Shown here: positions 24,755 through 37,800 of the stretch, one piece after another | How the letters are laid out: the number at the start of each line of letters is the position of its first letter | Numbering within the stretch: position 1 is the first letter of the stretch | Assembly (NCBI GenBank): GCA_029964075.1 | Contig: CM057149.1 | Location: forward strand, 27,232,197 to 27,296,196 | Length of the DNA: 64,000 nucleotides | Reading direction: 5' to 3' | Source of the DNA: Patiria pectinifera | Taxonomy: Eukaryota > Echinodermata > Asteroidea > Valvatida > Asterinidae | Position numbers and translations under genes: made by a program | The notes under the pieces: generated by a model | The model's database searches: none | The model's input: the letters and a program-made list of their open reading frames with translations, nothing else | Told to the model about the DNA's origin: nothing

Positions 24755-24905
24755 TTATTTTATCTTTTTTTAAGTTGAATGAAGAAATTGACTTGAGCGG
24801 GGTTTGAACCTGTGACATCCAGATTGTTGTTCCGGGGCTCTACCAACTGAGCTATCCAGCCCTATGTTGGCAGTTCCCCATTTTGTCCCCAAGAGGCGCT
24901 CGTCA
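24755..24905 (-). mobile_element. tRNA-derived SINE, family A
   Basis: Minus strand reads GGCTGGATAGCTCAGTTGGT (A box), then GGATGTCACAGGTTCAAACC (B box) and a tail with CAATTTCTTCATTCAACTTA. Same family as 24,971-25,135 (opposite strand) and 32,705-32,860. The extra 5' and 3' sequence shared by all copies shows these are SINEs. Confidence 0.7.
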
Positions 24906-24970
24906 CTTGCCTTAGCTTATATACACACAGGCTTATTCCCTAGCCATTCATATTGTTTCTGACTTTAGTA

Positions 24971-25135
24971 GTGCCCCTTGAACAAGGACATTGACAATAT
25001 GTGGAACCAACAACATACGACATAGGGCTGGATACTTCAGTTGGTATAGCACTGGAACGGCAATCCGGAGGTTGCAAGTTCAAACCCTGCTCCAATTGAT
25101 TTCTTTGTTTAACTTTAAAATTGTTATAACGCACC
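24971..25135 (+). mobile_element. tRNA-derived SINE, family A
   Basis: Plus strand: GTGCCCCTTGAACAAGGACA head, then GGGCTGGATACTTCAGTTGG (A box with one change), GAGGTTGCAAGTTCAAACCC (B box) and tail GATTTCTTTGTTTAACTTTA. It lies in inverted orientation about 65 bases from the copy at 24,755-24,905, forming a SINE pair that could fold. Confidence 0.7.
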
Positions 25136-25290
25136 TCGTAAGTTTCCCTGTGTGGTTTATTTACAAGGTTTTTTTTTAGTGAATGAGGGTCAGGGCAGTG
25201 CAGAGGAGCGACATCCTTTGGCTGGAGTCCCCACTTTGTAATACATGTGTACATGTACATAAATGTATATCAGGCTTATCAGTAACAAAA

Positions 25291-25395
25291 TGAGGAAACT
25301 CGTAACCACACAAGACATTGTACAAAACAGTACATTTCAATTTGTAATAGCATTCATCGAGGAAATCAGCGGATCTGAGAAAAAAAAAATGTATG
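25291..25395 (+). repeat. Partial copy of the GAGGAAATC small inverted-repeat element
   Basis: Shares GAGGAAACTCGTA and TTTCAATTTGTAATAGCATT, then CGAGGAAATCAGCGGATCTG and the end GTATGCCTG with the elements at 5,834-5,987 and 38,540-38,688. The left terminal repeat is lost. Confidence 0.5.
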
Positions 25396-25689
25396 CCTGG
25401 TCATGATGGTTAATGAAGACAGCCAGCAGACTGACCTTATACTAATAACTTATTGGTCACTATGTGGATGAGGCCCCTCACCTACATGTACAGTTTGATT
25501 GGCCTAATTCTCCTACACTCATGTGTCAGGCTTAACACTCCAGCTTATTGGTACATGCGTAGATTATATTAGGTTGACACCTCCGTCATCTATAGGCCAA
25601 TCTGACAATTTACACTCTAGCCGGTATTAGACTTTTAATGGCTGTCCACAATAATCTGCCATGTTGAGTCCGTGTTTAGACTACCTTAC

Positions 25690-25879
25690 CTTGGCTAGAG
25701 ATGACCTCACTAACATCGTTGGCGACCAGCGTCTGCAGGAACTGGAAGTAGCTCCTCTTGAGAAGGTCTTTATCCTGCTTGGCCTGGATGTCCAGCTCGT
25801 CGGCGGGCTGGCCCAGGACGCTGAAGATGGTAGTGACTATCGGCATGAAGACCGAGCGCATGAAGGGAACTATGGTTCT
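25690..25879 (-). CDS. XPOT: XPOT exon 15 (last one found)
   Basis: 190 bases, acceptor TGTGCAG|AGA, donor AGCCAAG|GTAAGG, ends with one spare base. Translation RTIVPFMRSVFMPIVTTIFS then KRSYFQFLQTLVANDVSEVI. Human exportin-T has VSPFLQQMFMPLLHAIFEV and RRSYFAFLQTVTGSGMSEVI. A good donor shows the gene goes on below 25,690, where no further exon could be recognised. Confidence 0.95.
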
Positions 25880-28800
25880 CTGCACAGGAATAACAATTCA
25901 TGAAGAATGGAATGCAGATAGAGGGCAAAAGGACCCCAACCCTCACCCCTCCCCGACCAATAAAAATTGACCAATGCCAAAAAAATGACATTGTCACAGT
26001 ACATTTGAATAGACTGAACTTGGCTTGAGAACTGGATAAGGGGACTTGCGACCACGTCAATGATTCAAAACAAGCAAAATACCCAAAGAACGAAGACCTT
26101 CAGCCCCATCCTCTCAAGAATTACTAACAAAATATTCTCCCAGCCCGAAAAAAAAAATTCATCCAAAAGAAACGACCCCAAAACATTCTAAAACGTTTAA
26201 TTCCCCGACTTCAAATTATTTTTACTTTTCCTCATCCACCATGTATTAACCCTCCTGCAGTCTGAACAGTAAAAAAAACCAATCCTATTCCCCTGCCATG
26301 CCCAATACACAGTCGGACCATATTTCAGCAAGCACTCTGACTAGTCAAATTCAGTCAACCGACAAAAGCAGACAAGTGGTAGGCACAGCTTGCTTATCAA
26401 TCACCTACAGTCAAAACATAGCTGTATCAAGTTACATGTACATAAACAGTCAAAGCCAGTCAATCCTGCTTTATGCAGGCTTGGAGCTCTTAACTGTTAA
26501 AAACAGTCACTTGATTGATTTTGACTGAAACTAAGGACGACTTTGAACAAAATCTGTGTTTGCATCTGGTGGGAGGACAAAAATGAGTGTCCAGTTGGGT
26601 CACTTCGATGTACATTTGTACCAATTCTTTGAAGATGAAATAAACAAAGAATTTTGGGAAAACTACGGTCGTTCAAATACTTTTCCCCTAAAATTATAGA
26701 CTTTGTACAATCTGTTATTTGCCACTGAGAATGCTGAGACAGCGAACTACAGCCAGTCAATTTCTGCATAACACCATTATGATAAACATGATGGGGTTCA
26801 TAAAAAAATTGTTTGTGATACGTGTAGTGGTCTTTCATTATTATAATTGGTATTGCATTGTACTATAATTTAATGTTTGGAGAGTCATATGTTCGTAACA
26901 GCTGTGTTTATTATGGTGGCATTTCACAATATTCTGATTGTCAGCTGAATAGGCTGCATGCAGGGCCAGCAAAACCCTCATCAGTTTTTGTAATTGTTTC
27001 CCCAAATCTATTTCTACATGTGGATCCCGTGTGCAATTTGTTTGTCATATTTATAGCGTTCTGATGAGATCCTGCAAGGCATTTTGGTAAAACGGGTCAA
27101 TTATCTCTGAGAGAGGTTATTGTGTGCTTCCTACGGTACATCGTCACACTTTTTGTTTCCCTAAATAAAACGTACACGTGTACATGTACCCTATTCCTTT
27201 AATCCTGGCATAATTACCATTCAATCTATTTCAGGAGAAAAAATTAAATATGGAAATTGGAAACCACCAAGAAAGCGTCAAACCTTTAACCTTTGCACAT
27301 GATTTAGACAAAGTAGCGACCTACACGTATAAAAAAAAACAGTATAAATTGTCCATTATCTGATATTAAATCAATCTTCAATCATAATGGCATGTGATTA
27401 TTTTTTGTCATCGAAATACAATCACTAGATATATGTAATATCCAATATTATAAATAGAAGTTACCGGTAGTTGGTGCCAAAAGTCAAGCACATAAAACTT
27501 TTTAACCCATTAAACTCTGCAAAATTCAACTTTGCACAATTTCTGAGGTAAAATGCACTACATACATACAGATTTACATGCTGCCCTCTGTGAGTGCTGT
27601 TTTAGTGCACACATTTGACATGCATGTTCACAGAGGGTGACAAAACTACTGGTACATGTACATGTATAGTCCAAACTGGTCTGTGTTCTCCCAAAATACA
27701 TATTCTCTACCATGTCTACAATAAAGTATTGCGAAAGGCCATTGCCTCATCAGTGAAAGACACTTTGGATCAGCACACATGTAGAAAATTTATTTCACCA
27801 ATTAGCACCTATACTACATTGTATTACATTGTATTCACACACAGAAGAATCTATAAAACCGTACAGTGTTCGGGTGTTTTCTGGCACTGCAGGGAGTAAT
27901 GGGCAGGGATTACTGGGCTAAGCCCCAGTCACACATTAAACGTTTGGAGCTACAAATATCCATGAATTATCGTCGATCAGGATGAACTGTCGAGATTCGT
28001 TGACACATCGACTTTCTAAGAATGCACTACGGTTTCAGGATGGATAACCACGACTGTCCTACTATTTCTCTACGAATACACCACGGTTTGTCAAGAATAT
28101 GGATGGACTGGTGAAGAATATTGACGGTATTACTAAGAATAATGACGTTAATGACATGGTTATCTGTGATTGGGCCAAGGAAAAAGCATGGATATTCGTA
28201 GTAAAACCTTAGCAGAACCCTAGCACATCCGGGCATATCCGTAGGACATTTCAAGCGAATTTGTAGAGATTTCTACCATGAATGAGCTACGAATCTCCAA
28301 GCATATGTACGAATAGCCATGAGTAACACTACAGATTGAGTTTCATGACGTTCAACATGGAAGTTTCGAACACTTTCAAACTTCCGTAGCCCCTCCACGA
28401 ATACCCAAGGAAGATGACAGATAACCAAGTATGTACTAAGGATGAATACGTTACACCCACAGTTTATCACACATTTTTAAGCATAGCTCCAAACCATAAA
28501 TGCTTGTCTGGGGCTTAAGACACTCACCTTGAATTTGCTAGCGATCTGGTTGATGAGTGGAATGAACTCATGAATGTCCCGAGCCTCAGACTTCTTGAGT
28601 AGGTGCTCGACGGCCATGGGCACGTAGGGCAGCAGGGCCTCCTCCAGGCAGATGATCATGCGGTGCAGGTACTGCCGGACCACCGAGTGAAGGATCTGGT
28701 GGTGGTAGGGGGTGTCCAGGGCCCGTAGGAAGACCCTGAGGGCCTCGATGAAGCACCCCTCACAGCCGCTCTGCTTCATGGTCAGCTGGGTGTAGAAAGC

Positions 28801-31800
28801 CTTGCTGGTGCGGCTGGTTGGGTTTGGGAAAAGTAGGGGGAAGTGATAAAGGTTAAGATCTTAAAGGCGTACGGATGAATGGCAGACAAGATTCGAAAGT
28901 TTACACGGCGAAGAACGCAAGTTTGGTGTCGCACCACGTGACAAGAAATCATTGGTGTAGTCAAGTCCATAACAAGTTATTATTATCATTATTAATCATT
29001 TCTGGTAATGAAAAAGGGATTCCACAAAAGCGCCCAAGGCACTGTAGCTCGCAAGCCAGAAGACATCTGTGATGTGGAGAGGAAGAAGTTACAGTTTTAG
29101 AGGTGGGAGGAAAAGCCCAGAAGAATATTTTGGGGGAAACCCACAGAATTAGGCAGAGACTGAAAACCCAATCCACACATTGGCCAAGGCGGGATTCAAA
29201 CCCGGGTCACAGCGGTGGAAGGCGAGGAAAGTACTGCTACGCCAACCTGACTCCCCTGTCAGGTCCTCACATATCCTCACAAGTCCTCCAGTCTCCATTC
29301 AAGTCACAAGCTATTCAAATGAATTGTAACAAAGGCATTCCTTTGGTATCGTTCACCTTGTTACTTGCAACTGGACTTGTGAAAAGACTTGTAATTTACT
29401 AAATGCTCTGCACAAGAAACTTGTTGCATAAAAATCCTACGCATTGCATAAGTTGCCAACTGTTTTGTGAAATTGGCTGCTGAAGGACGAGTCCACGTGT
29501 GCATACCTGGCAAACGCAATGGATTGGGCGGCCACCTCGGCATACTTCTGCCTCTTCTGTTCGTCTTTCTCCATGCACATCTTGTCAAACATGGTGTTGA
29601 ACTTGTCAATGGTCGGTGCCAGAAGGTTCTTCATAAGGTACTCCTTTTTCTGCATGGAGAGGAAAAAATGAACGCAAATTAAATTAATCTCCAATGGATT
29701 GTGGGTCTCGACATTTCTTTAATAATTAAACAAATGATGACCAGAACGGAAGATAATTTTATAAGATTACTTCTCCACATGACATTCAACATATGTACTT
29801 CAAAAATAGTTTCCCGCATCAGTTTTCCCCCATATCTTCCAAGTTTTAGAGTTGGGATAAGATTGATTTGACCCACATGTAGCTTTAATCCTACATACGT
29901 TATACTTGTAGCTCCCTCTATATTCATTGCAGTACTGAATTTCCCTTCACGAACACACAGTTATGTCATACAGAGTTCAGAGGTCATTTCTGGTGTAAGG
30001 TTATTTCTGCTGTCAGTCATGCTTTTCGAGCAACCAGAATCTAATTGTGTAAGGTCAGCGCATGCCTAAATTCTCAGATCTGTAATGGACACTGAATATA
30101 TCCACAAAAAAACGAACAGTCATTACGTATTTTTGAATATTTACAGTTCCATACATACCTCAGGGCCATAGCTGCTAGATGCGATGATTGCTCCTGCTGC
30201 TTCATATATAAACAATTGGTCGTCACTGGTCAGTAGTAACTGGTGGCCGTTCTCCTGGGGGAAAAAATGATAGCATTGTGCATGTTTTAGTTATGACACC
30301 CATCTAAACTTATTCATGTGAATTTCTGTAGGTGTTGAAGTTTTTATGAAATGTACAATACAGAACACAAATGTGAGAAGTTTTCAAGCAATGTCAGCCC
30401 TGGTTCAAACACTATTATAAACACTGCCTGGAGTGCGAAAATGGCTAAGGTGTGCAGGTTCTGCACGTTTTATAGGTATTAAATGCTACATTGTGCAAAC
30501 TTGTGAGCTTGGAGCAATCAATCACAAAGAATAAATTGCATGGCCCACGGCAGCAGAAAAAAATCTCAGGATTTGAATTTTTGCCCTTGATTGTGTGTAT
30601 CCAAGTACTACCTTTCTTTCAAACAATGCATCTAAGTACATACACAGCGCGTACAGCTAGGCTTGTTTCGTATCAAAACATGTATCCTAGCGTCCACACC
30701 TGATATTGTGTAATGCAAGCTTGAGAGTGTTAGGTACCAGATTATCCTTTCAATGGAAACACGTACCCTGTGAGGTTTAAGGCAGTACCTCAAACTTCAT
30801 TTCCAATAAAAAGTTGACTCCTGACTCGGAGTTGGACAAGACACCTTGGACAAGACTCGAACACAAGTCTGATGAAGCAAGTCTAACGCACAAGTGAGCA
30901 TGAGTCAGTCAGTCAGTCAGTCAGGGAGCTGGTAAAAAGAGGACTATTAGGTTTGCCCTCTCAGCCCAGCAAAAAAGTAACTGCTTACCGGAGGAGCAAT
31001 GACCAGCAGGTCCTGTATTCTCTTCAGGATGTCCTCGCTGAACCCAGTCAGGTGATGCTTCAGGGCCTTGATGAAGCGACTGAAGAGATACGCGGTGCGA
31101 CTGCGGATGGTTGGGTGGCAGTGCCTCAGTCCCCTGTCCCCTAGGAATGCCATCAGGATGTTGGGGATGTGCTGGGGTTCGCAGTTGAAGAATTTGTCGT
31201 AGCGGGCAATCGTCTCAAAAACCTGTGAATACAAAAGGGAAAAAAAATTTCATCAGAAATTTTGGGAGTTTCAAACCAAGTAAATAAAACACGTTGTCAG
31301 TATCAACTATTTTCTTCAAGCAAACTCAGCATCCTCGATCCTGATTGGTCGATCCAAGGCAACAACAGTGTGATATTACATTGTATCGCTCGGTCCATAT
31401 CGCACCCCGCGTTTTGCGTTATTCCAAGATGTGAGCGACATTCCAGCTGCATGCACTAAACCCCTAAAAGGTTCGCGTAAATCGTGCCAGTTCCATCCTT
31501 GCTGTGTGTCAAGTTTGCTTGAAGATGAATTCGTTATCGCACGCTTGCTCGTGGAACACGGAGAGTGTAGTGCGTTTTCTGGGACACAGATGCACTACAT
31601 CAATCTTTGTTCCACTCGCGCTCGCAGGATAACTGTAATATTCAGTACTTTGTAGGCTGCATTTACTTACACTGTAATACTGTAAAACATTTTTTTTGTG
31701 GTATAGTCGGACTCCCTATTATCGCGGCATCCCTATTATCGCGGCATGGGAAATTTCTCTTTTTACAGTGTCAAAACTCCTTCAAGTGGCGATTTTTATC

Positions 31801-34800
31801 CAGTTCACAAGTTATCAAGGATTTTCTACCGAGTTGTATAAAAAGGACGATTAAAAAATGTTGTGTCTTTCGGGACTTTTAACGATTTTAATAAATATTA
31901 ACGTTTTCCAAAACTTGCAAAATTTTCCCTCACCATGTCTGCTAAAAGGTACCGTTTATATTTTAACATAAATCTTTAATTGCGCTCTGTCCATGAAAGT
32001 TTCATTGTCTGGTTCCCATTCTTCAGCTGCAAATGTAAAATGAAGTCGAACGACAATATTTGCAGCGCGAAATCGTAACAACTTTTACTGGATCAAAATA
32101 AGCACCGCGCGTTAGCGAAAATAAAACGGCACACCGTGTAAAGTGAATGGCGCCCTCAATCGCCGATCAGTAGACTTGCCTCAGGGATTTGTGTTCTCCT
32201 TTCGGGGGAAGGGCAGGGTCTTAAGAAATCATCCTGCAGACATTTTGTCTTTAATCAACTTGAACGTTACAGGGAAAATATCAGACTTTATTCAGGGGGT
32301 GTTTTGGTCAAAGATAAACTATGAACAAAAAAGTTGGGATCATTATAAAAACCACTTCCCGCATATACCGCGATAATAGGGAGTCCACCTCCGTTCCCAC
32401 ACGCCGCGCATGTCTATTTTCACAGGCATCGTACACGGAATAAACCACACCACCCGTCAGATTTTTTTATATTAATTTAAAAAGGAAGAGTTATACTACA
32501 CATAAGACAGGACAATTCTGGAAGGTTAGTGGGCAATCTCTATTCTGAACGAGAAACGTGATAAGTACCGCGATAATACGGCGTTCCATCCTACTTTGTA
32601 CTAATTTTTCTTTTTGTATTTTTACGTTTTTGTTGATTATTGTATTATTATTATTAATTTTATCAAATGAATCACAAAGGGAAACTGACTAGGTGAATTG
32701 TAACAATTTTTGAAAAATTGAACAAAGAAATTGCATAGAGTGGGGCTTGAACCTGCGACCTCCAGATTACCGTTCCGGTGCTCTACCAACTGAGCTATCC
32801 AGCCTTATGTTGGCGGTTACCCCAATAAGTCAATATCTTTGTTCAACAGGCGCTAGTCAGAAGCCATTAACCTGCACATACCATGCAGCCAATTTTATTT
32901 TTCAATTTTGAAGAAATAAGTTGTACTCATTATCACACTCATGAAATTTAAAATGTTTGTTTTGAGAAATATCCCATGAAAAGCATACGCTAAACAGAGA
33001 CTTACCTGCAATCCTACAGCCCAGTGGGAATGTTCCACTACACGACTAGTGACAAGCTGGACAACAAATGAACGATAAATATTAAGTAACGTTTTAACTG
33101 AAGCTTGTAAACAACAAAATTTGAATTCTGTAGAGATTCTAATTTCCATTATCTATCTGTCAATATCTACATTTATGATACTTGTTCTCTGATTTAGGAG
33201 TTGTGAAAAAGCCTTCTTTTTTGGTTTAATGTGGTTACCGTAGCAAAAAAATTGACATTTTAAATGGAGCTATGCCTTTTTGTATTGCTTAACAATACAT
33301 TGTGGGAATTCAGTTTCTGAAACAGGGCCAAAATGTACAATTCAGAGAAGACCGCCAAACTAAAGTTGCTCTGTTAACCTTGTAACAGGTTGGTAAACTC
33401 AAGATTTATGAACGGGAATGTTCAGAGCAGGATGACATTTCACTTAATGTAAAATTTGAGGTCAAACGTTTACTCTAGCAAGGCACTACAGAAGAAAAAT
33501 CCAAGTACGCCACGTTAGGGGCCGCGCCACATTAGGGGACATCAACACTACATTTAGGGCAGTCAACGTGGTGCCCTCACTACTAAAGTCATAATTCTTT
33601 TTAATCAACAGGTCTAGTATGGTCCCCCAACACATTTAGCAACCTGTATATGGTACCCAATCTACCAAACTCACCAATCTCATAAGATCTCTCATGATCT
33701 CAGCTCTAGTCTGGTCCCCTACAAAGTGGTTTCCCTGGTTGGCAGGCACAGCCTCTCCCAGCATGTACATGAGACGCACAGCTAGCTCCGTCTCTGTAAA
33801 CTTGACTGATTTCCAGTGGCTAGACAGAGACAAGTTCATGATTCTGAATATTAATGTCAGTAGAGAAACTCCAGACAGATGACTAAGAATGGAAGGTTTG
33901 CATGGTGAAGTAAGCAATCTGCTAAGTACCCCCTCAATGGTAAGGAAGGCGGAGTATGTACTACATATCTACCGGTAGCCTTCCAATTTTACAAAAAAAG
34001 TGTATTTTGAAATTTCCACCCCAATCACCTATTTTGGGTTGTATCTTAAGCTAATAATCAATAATAAAAATAATAATCAGCATTTAAGAACGCTCTTATT
34101 AGTAAACTAAATCACAGCGCTTACAGTATTATTATTACCCCTGATCATTGGGCCAATTAAACATTCCAAATACCATCTCAGCTCCCTGGGGAGTATACAG
34201 CTCGATGATGCCTGTTAGGCGCAAGCAAGCTTATTCAATCACAATAACCATCTCTGCCGTCACAGGTACCCATTTACTCCTGGGTGGAGAGAAGCAATGA
34301 GTGACAAAGTGCCTTGCCCAAGGGCACACGCACCATGACCCCTGCTGGACTCGAACCCAGAACCCGCACCTTTACCCACAGACCACGAATCCAGTGCCCT
34401 TAACCACGAGGCCACAGCACTCCGACAAATGACTCATTTAGCTTGATCACATCACAACTGGTAATCGATTCCCGTACCACCTGTAAATGCACACCTCTGC
34501 TAGTGACCAGCTGTATCAGGGAAATAAGATCCAAATCCAAGACTATTTGCATACCTGAGTGTGTTTGTGATGAACGAGTGCACCACCTGAAGCACCAAGG
34601 CCTGGTTGAGTTGTGTCAGGTTGTCAAACAGGATCTTCATCTGTCGTCGGTAATCGATGAACATAATCTCGTCCTCTCCCTGGCTGTCAAAGTTGTACGT
34701 CTCCTCGTACTTGAACTTGCGGATGACCACGCACAGCATGTTCTCCACGTAGCGTAACTGTTCCTGGCTAGGCTTGGAGATCTGAAATTGGGTTAGGGTT

Positions 34801-37800
34801 AAACCATGTTTCGACACTTGGTTAAGTTGGGCGACAGTGGCTGAATGCACAAGAATGATGATAAGATGTGATGGATATTAATTTGGGGTCCATTTCTCTT
34901 CTGACATCTATGATTTCATAATTCTGGTGCACTCCTTAATGCAGTCGTCTTCGAAGTGTGATTATGAATAGTAATCTACCCAACTAATGAGAAATCACTT
35001 GAAGTCATTCCTAATACCTGAATGGCAATTTAGAAAGTAACAAGGTAACAGGGATAGTAAAAATGTTACAGTTTGGACCCTAAGTTTATAGAATGACCTA
35101 TGTACTGTACATACACTTTCCGGGCCTAATTCTGCTGAGCTGTTTGCAGAAAATACTGCCCAGGCATTAAAGTGCTAAGCAAAACAGGGAACCACCCAAA
35201 ACAATATTTTTTTTGGCTGGTACCCTGTTTTGACCGAGCAACAAGGAAACTTTATATAATTATCATGCGCTCTTAAATCAAGCCACCTTTGGGCTCTTAA
35301 ACGAACCCAGGTTTCACAAACTAGCTAGAATGCCCCGATAAACCAAACCAACCTGCTTGAGAACCCCGATGTAGTCGTGGGCAAATCCCGTCACAGCCAG
35401 CGAGATATCGTCGTCTTCGTGGCCCAGGAACTCAAAGAGAAGGGGCAGTTTGCTCTCGATGGCTTGCAGCGTCTTGGCCGTGAGGGTGCTGTCTCGAGTC
35501 TTACGCAGCCTGCGTCAGAAGGAAATATCGACATAAGTTCCAGTCAAATTCAGTGCAATTTGAATGCGATGTGTTTGAAGTGGATGGATATGCAATATGA
35601 ACTACTTTCCCAAAACAAGGCTGAAGTTGCCACCTTACAAACATGTTCGTCGTATCGGTGCAACAAGATGGTATTTCCTAAAAATGGCGTGTGAAGTCAT
35701 GTACGTGAAACGCAAGTTTTCAAACTTAATAGGTCGAATCTCGCTTAAAATAACCCGGATGTACACACAGAGTCCATGTACATCGCGATACGCGAGATAC
35801 AACATTGTTGAATGGAGCGTATTGGCGCGAGATACGACTTTGTTGCAGAATCGAGTTACGACCTTGTTGCACTGATGCGATGAGTTGACCATTGATTGAA
35901 CAAAAATGGCAGCTACAAATTCATGGCACTGCTAAGCACAAACTGTGCTTCAGTTAATAGTGAAGTACATGTACATGTAACAATGACGCTAATCCTGAAG
36001 GCCCTTTTTTGCTTGGAACTATCCCCAATCTTCCAAAATCCTCCAAAATTGTGCACTCATGTTCAAATAAAGGATATCTACTGCCTCAATCCTTCAAAAT
36101 CCTCCAACAACCCTGCCTAACAAAATGCATTCAAGGAGGATTTTGGAGGATTGAGGGTTAGGGATAATCTCCATGAACACGCAACCGTTTGCACATCCAC
36201 ACCATGAAATGGTGCTCAACACAATTTTCATCTATAGTTGGCACAAATGGTTTTTGCTAAACTGTTTAAAAGCAACGCCACGAAATTAGCCCCTCCTACT
36301 TACTTTTCCCAGGAGGCAATGAGATTGACTCCAATGCCATTGGTCAGCTTGGACAGCTTGGCTAAGAAATCCACATCGTCCTGATAAGAAGATCATAAAA
36401 TGTAACTGTATCGGTATTTCATTAAAAAGTTAGTAATATACAAGAGATATAATGTCCCATGTGAAGATTTTATATCCAAAACGCAATGAATACATGTACG
36501 TCATTTTTGCATGTTTTGTTCACTTTTAAAAATCCCGCTCTCTCCTGGCTGCCCATAATCTATTTTGACGGCTGTCTTACAAAACAAAACTTAAGAATAC
36601 AATAAAGCGAAAAACGAAGTTTAGAAACGGCTGTTATATTGTTTTTATTTTTTTGAAGTTTCATAACCGTCCATAATGACAAATGGATATGTTGCGTTTT
36701 GGAATAAACTCTTCATGTGTTACTTTCTCTTCTGTACAAGTGACAGATGAAACAAAACATCGAAATTCAAAACTTGGTGTCAAACTTTAATACAGGATGT
36801 CTCAAGTAACCACTTGCCAGCGGGATTATTTTTGGCCAAAGACACCATTTTTGAAAAAAAAAGCAAGATATATCAACCAAATTTTTAAAGTCAAACACTA
36901 CAAGTACTGACTCTTGAGCGTCATTTGTACAATATCTGTATGATACTGCTCAACGTAACTTCATGTTTTGCAACACTCCCAGGCTCCGCCACGAAACGAT
37001 ACATGTATATATGCTACAATGACAGGCCATGTACAACGTCCAAGTTAAAGTTCAAAACACGGTAGGCACCGGTACAAAACCACGGGGGAATCACTGACAT
37101 GTATACACGTCCACTACCAGAGACTCGGGGAAAGCGTGACGATTTAACCCGTCACCTGCCCCTGCGAATATACACTGCCAGATCGTGTTTACACGTTCCC
37201 CGGCATTAACTGGTTAAGAAACCAAGGTTGTCCTTGAAATCCCATTCAGAGCATTCAAATACACAGTGGATTGTTTAAATTTGAACCAATTGGCCAAATT
37301 AAGAACACATTGTTCCAATTCAAGACAATATGTCTGAATTAAAGAAAATGAGGAGTCCAAATTTAAAAACACAGTTTGTCCAAAACTAAAACTTAAGAAC
37401 AGTTCATCCCAATTGAAAATATGCTGTCTGAGGTGTCCAAGTACAAATGAGGTGTCCAAATACAAATTCAGTTTGTCCACATTCGAAAGAACAGATTATC
37501 CCAATTCAAGGCTCGATGTTTAAATTAAAAACGAGGTGTCAAAATACAAAAACTGTTTGTCCAAATTCAAAATTCAGTGTACAACTTCAACAAAGAATGC
37601 CTGAAAGCCCACCCCCCCCCAAAAAAAACAAAAAAAACAAAGGTGTCCAAACTATTCAAAACAGGGTAAACAATCAACACAGATTATCACACACTAGAGT
37701 GTGGTGTTCAAATGACACTCTGCCCACCAAAATCATGGCCCAAACACCCCACCAACCCTGTGCCAAACAGACGGTCAATCAAAGAACACGACACAGGAAC

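Larger units (their letters stand above)
18724..25689. other. Region between the PDZRN-like first exon and the last XPOT exon found
   Basis: About 7 kb. It should contain the PDZRN short-isoform promoter (just above 18,723) and the 3' exons of XPOT (about 150 codons), but no XPOT C-terminal block was recognised on the minus strand. A 500-N gap sits inside it, and the part from 23.7 to 25.2 kb is nearly all retroelement-derived. The frames at 18.8-19.3, 20.0-20.5 and 22.5-23.0 kb have no recognisable product. Confidence 0.6.
25880..28527 (-). other. XPOT intron between exons 14 and 15
   Basis: 2.6 kb, containing repeat family E copy 3 and a 599-base MITE that fills the donor end. No other feature is supported. 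Confidence 0.85.
31223..33005 (-). other. XPOT intron between exons 10 and 11
   Basis: 1.8 kb, mostly filled by a deleted DNA transposon (31,705-32,389) and a family A SINE (32,705-32,860). Confidence 0.85.

Noticed and set aside
24785-24868. tRNA genes (also at 25,025, 32,735, 41,800, 57,600)
   Set aside because: A and B boxes are visible, but acceptor stems do not pair, anticodon arms are degraded, and all copies share extra SINE sequence on both sides.
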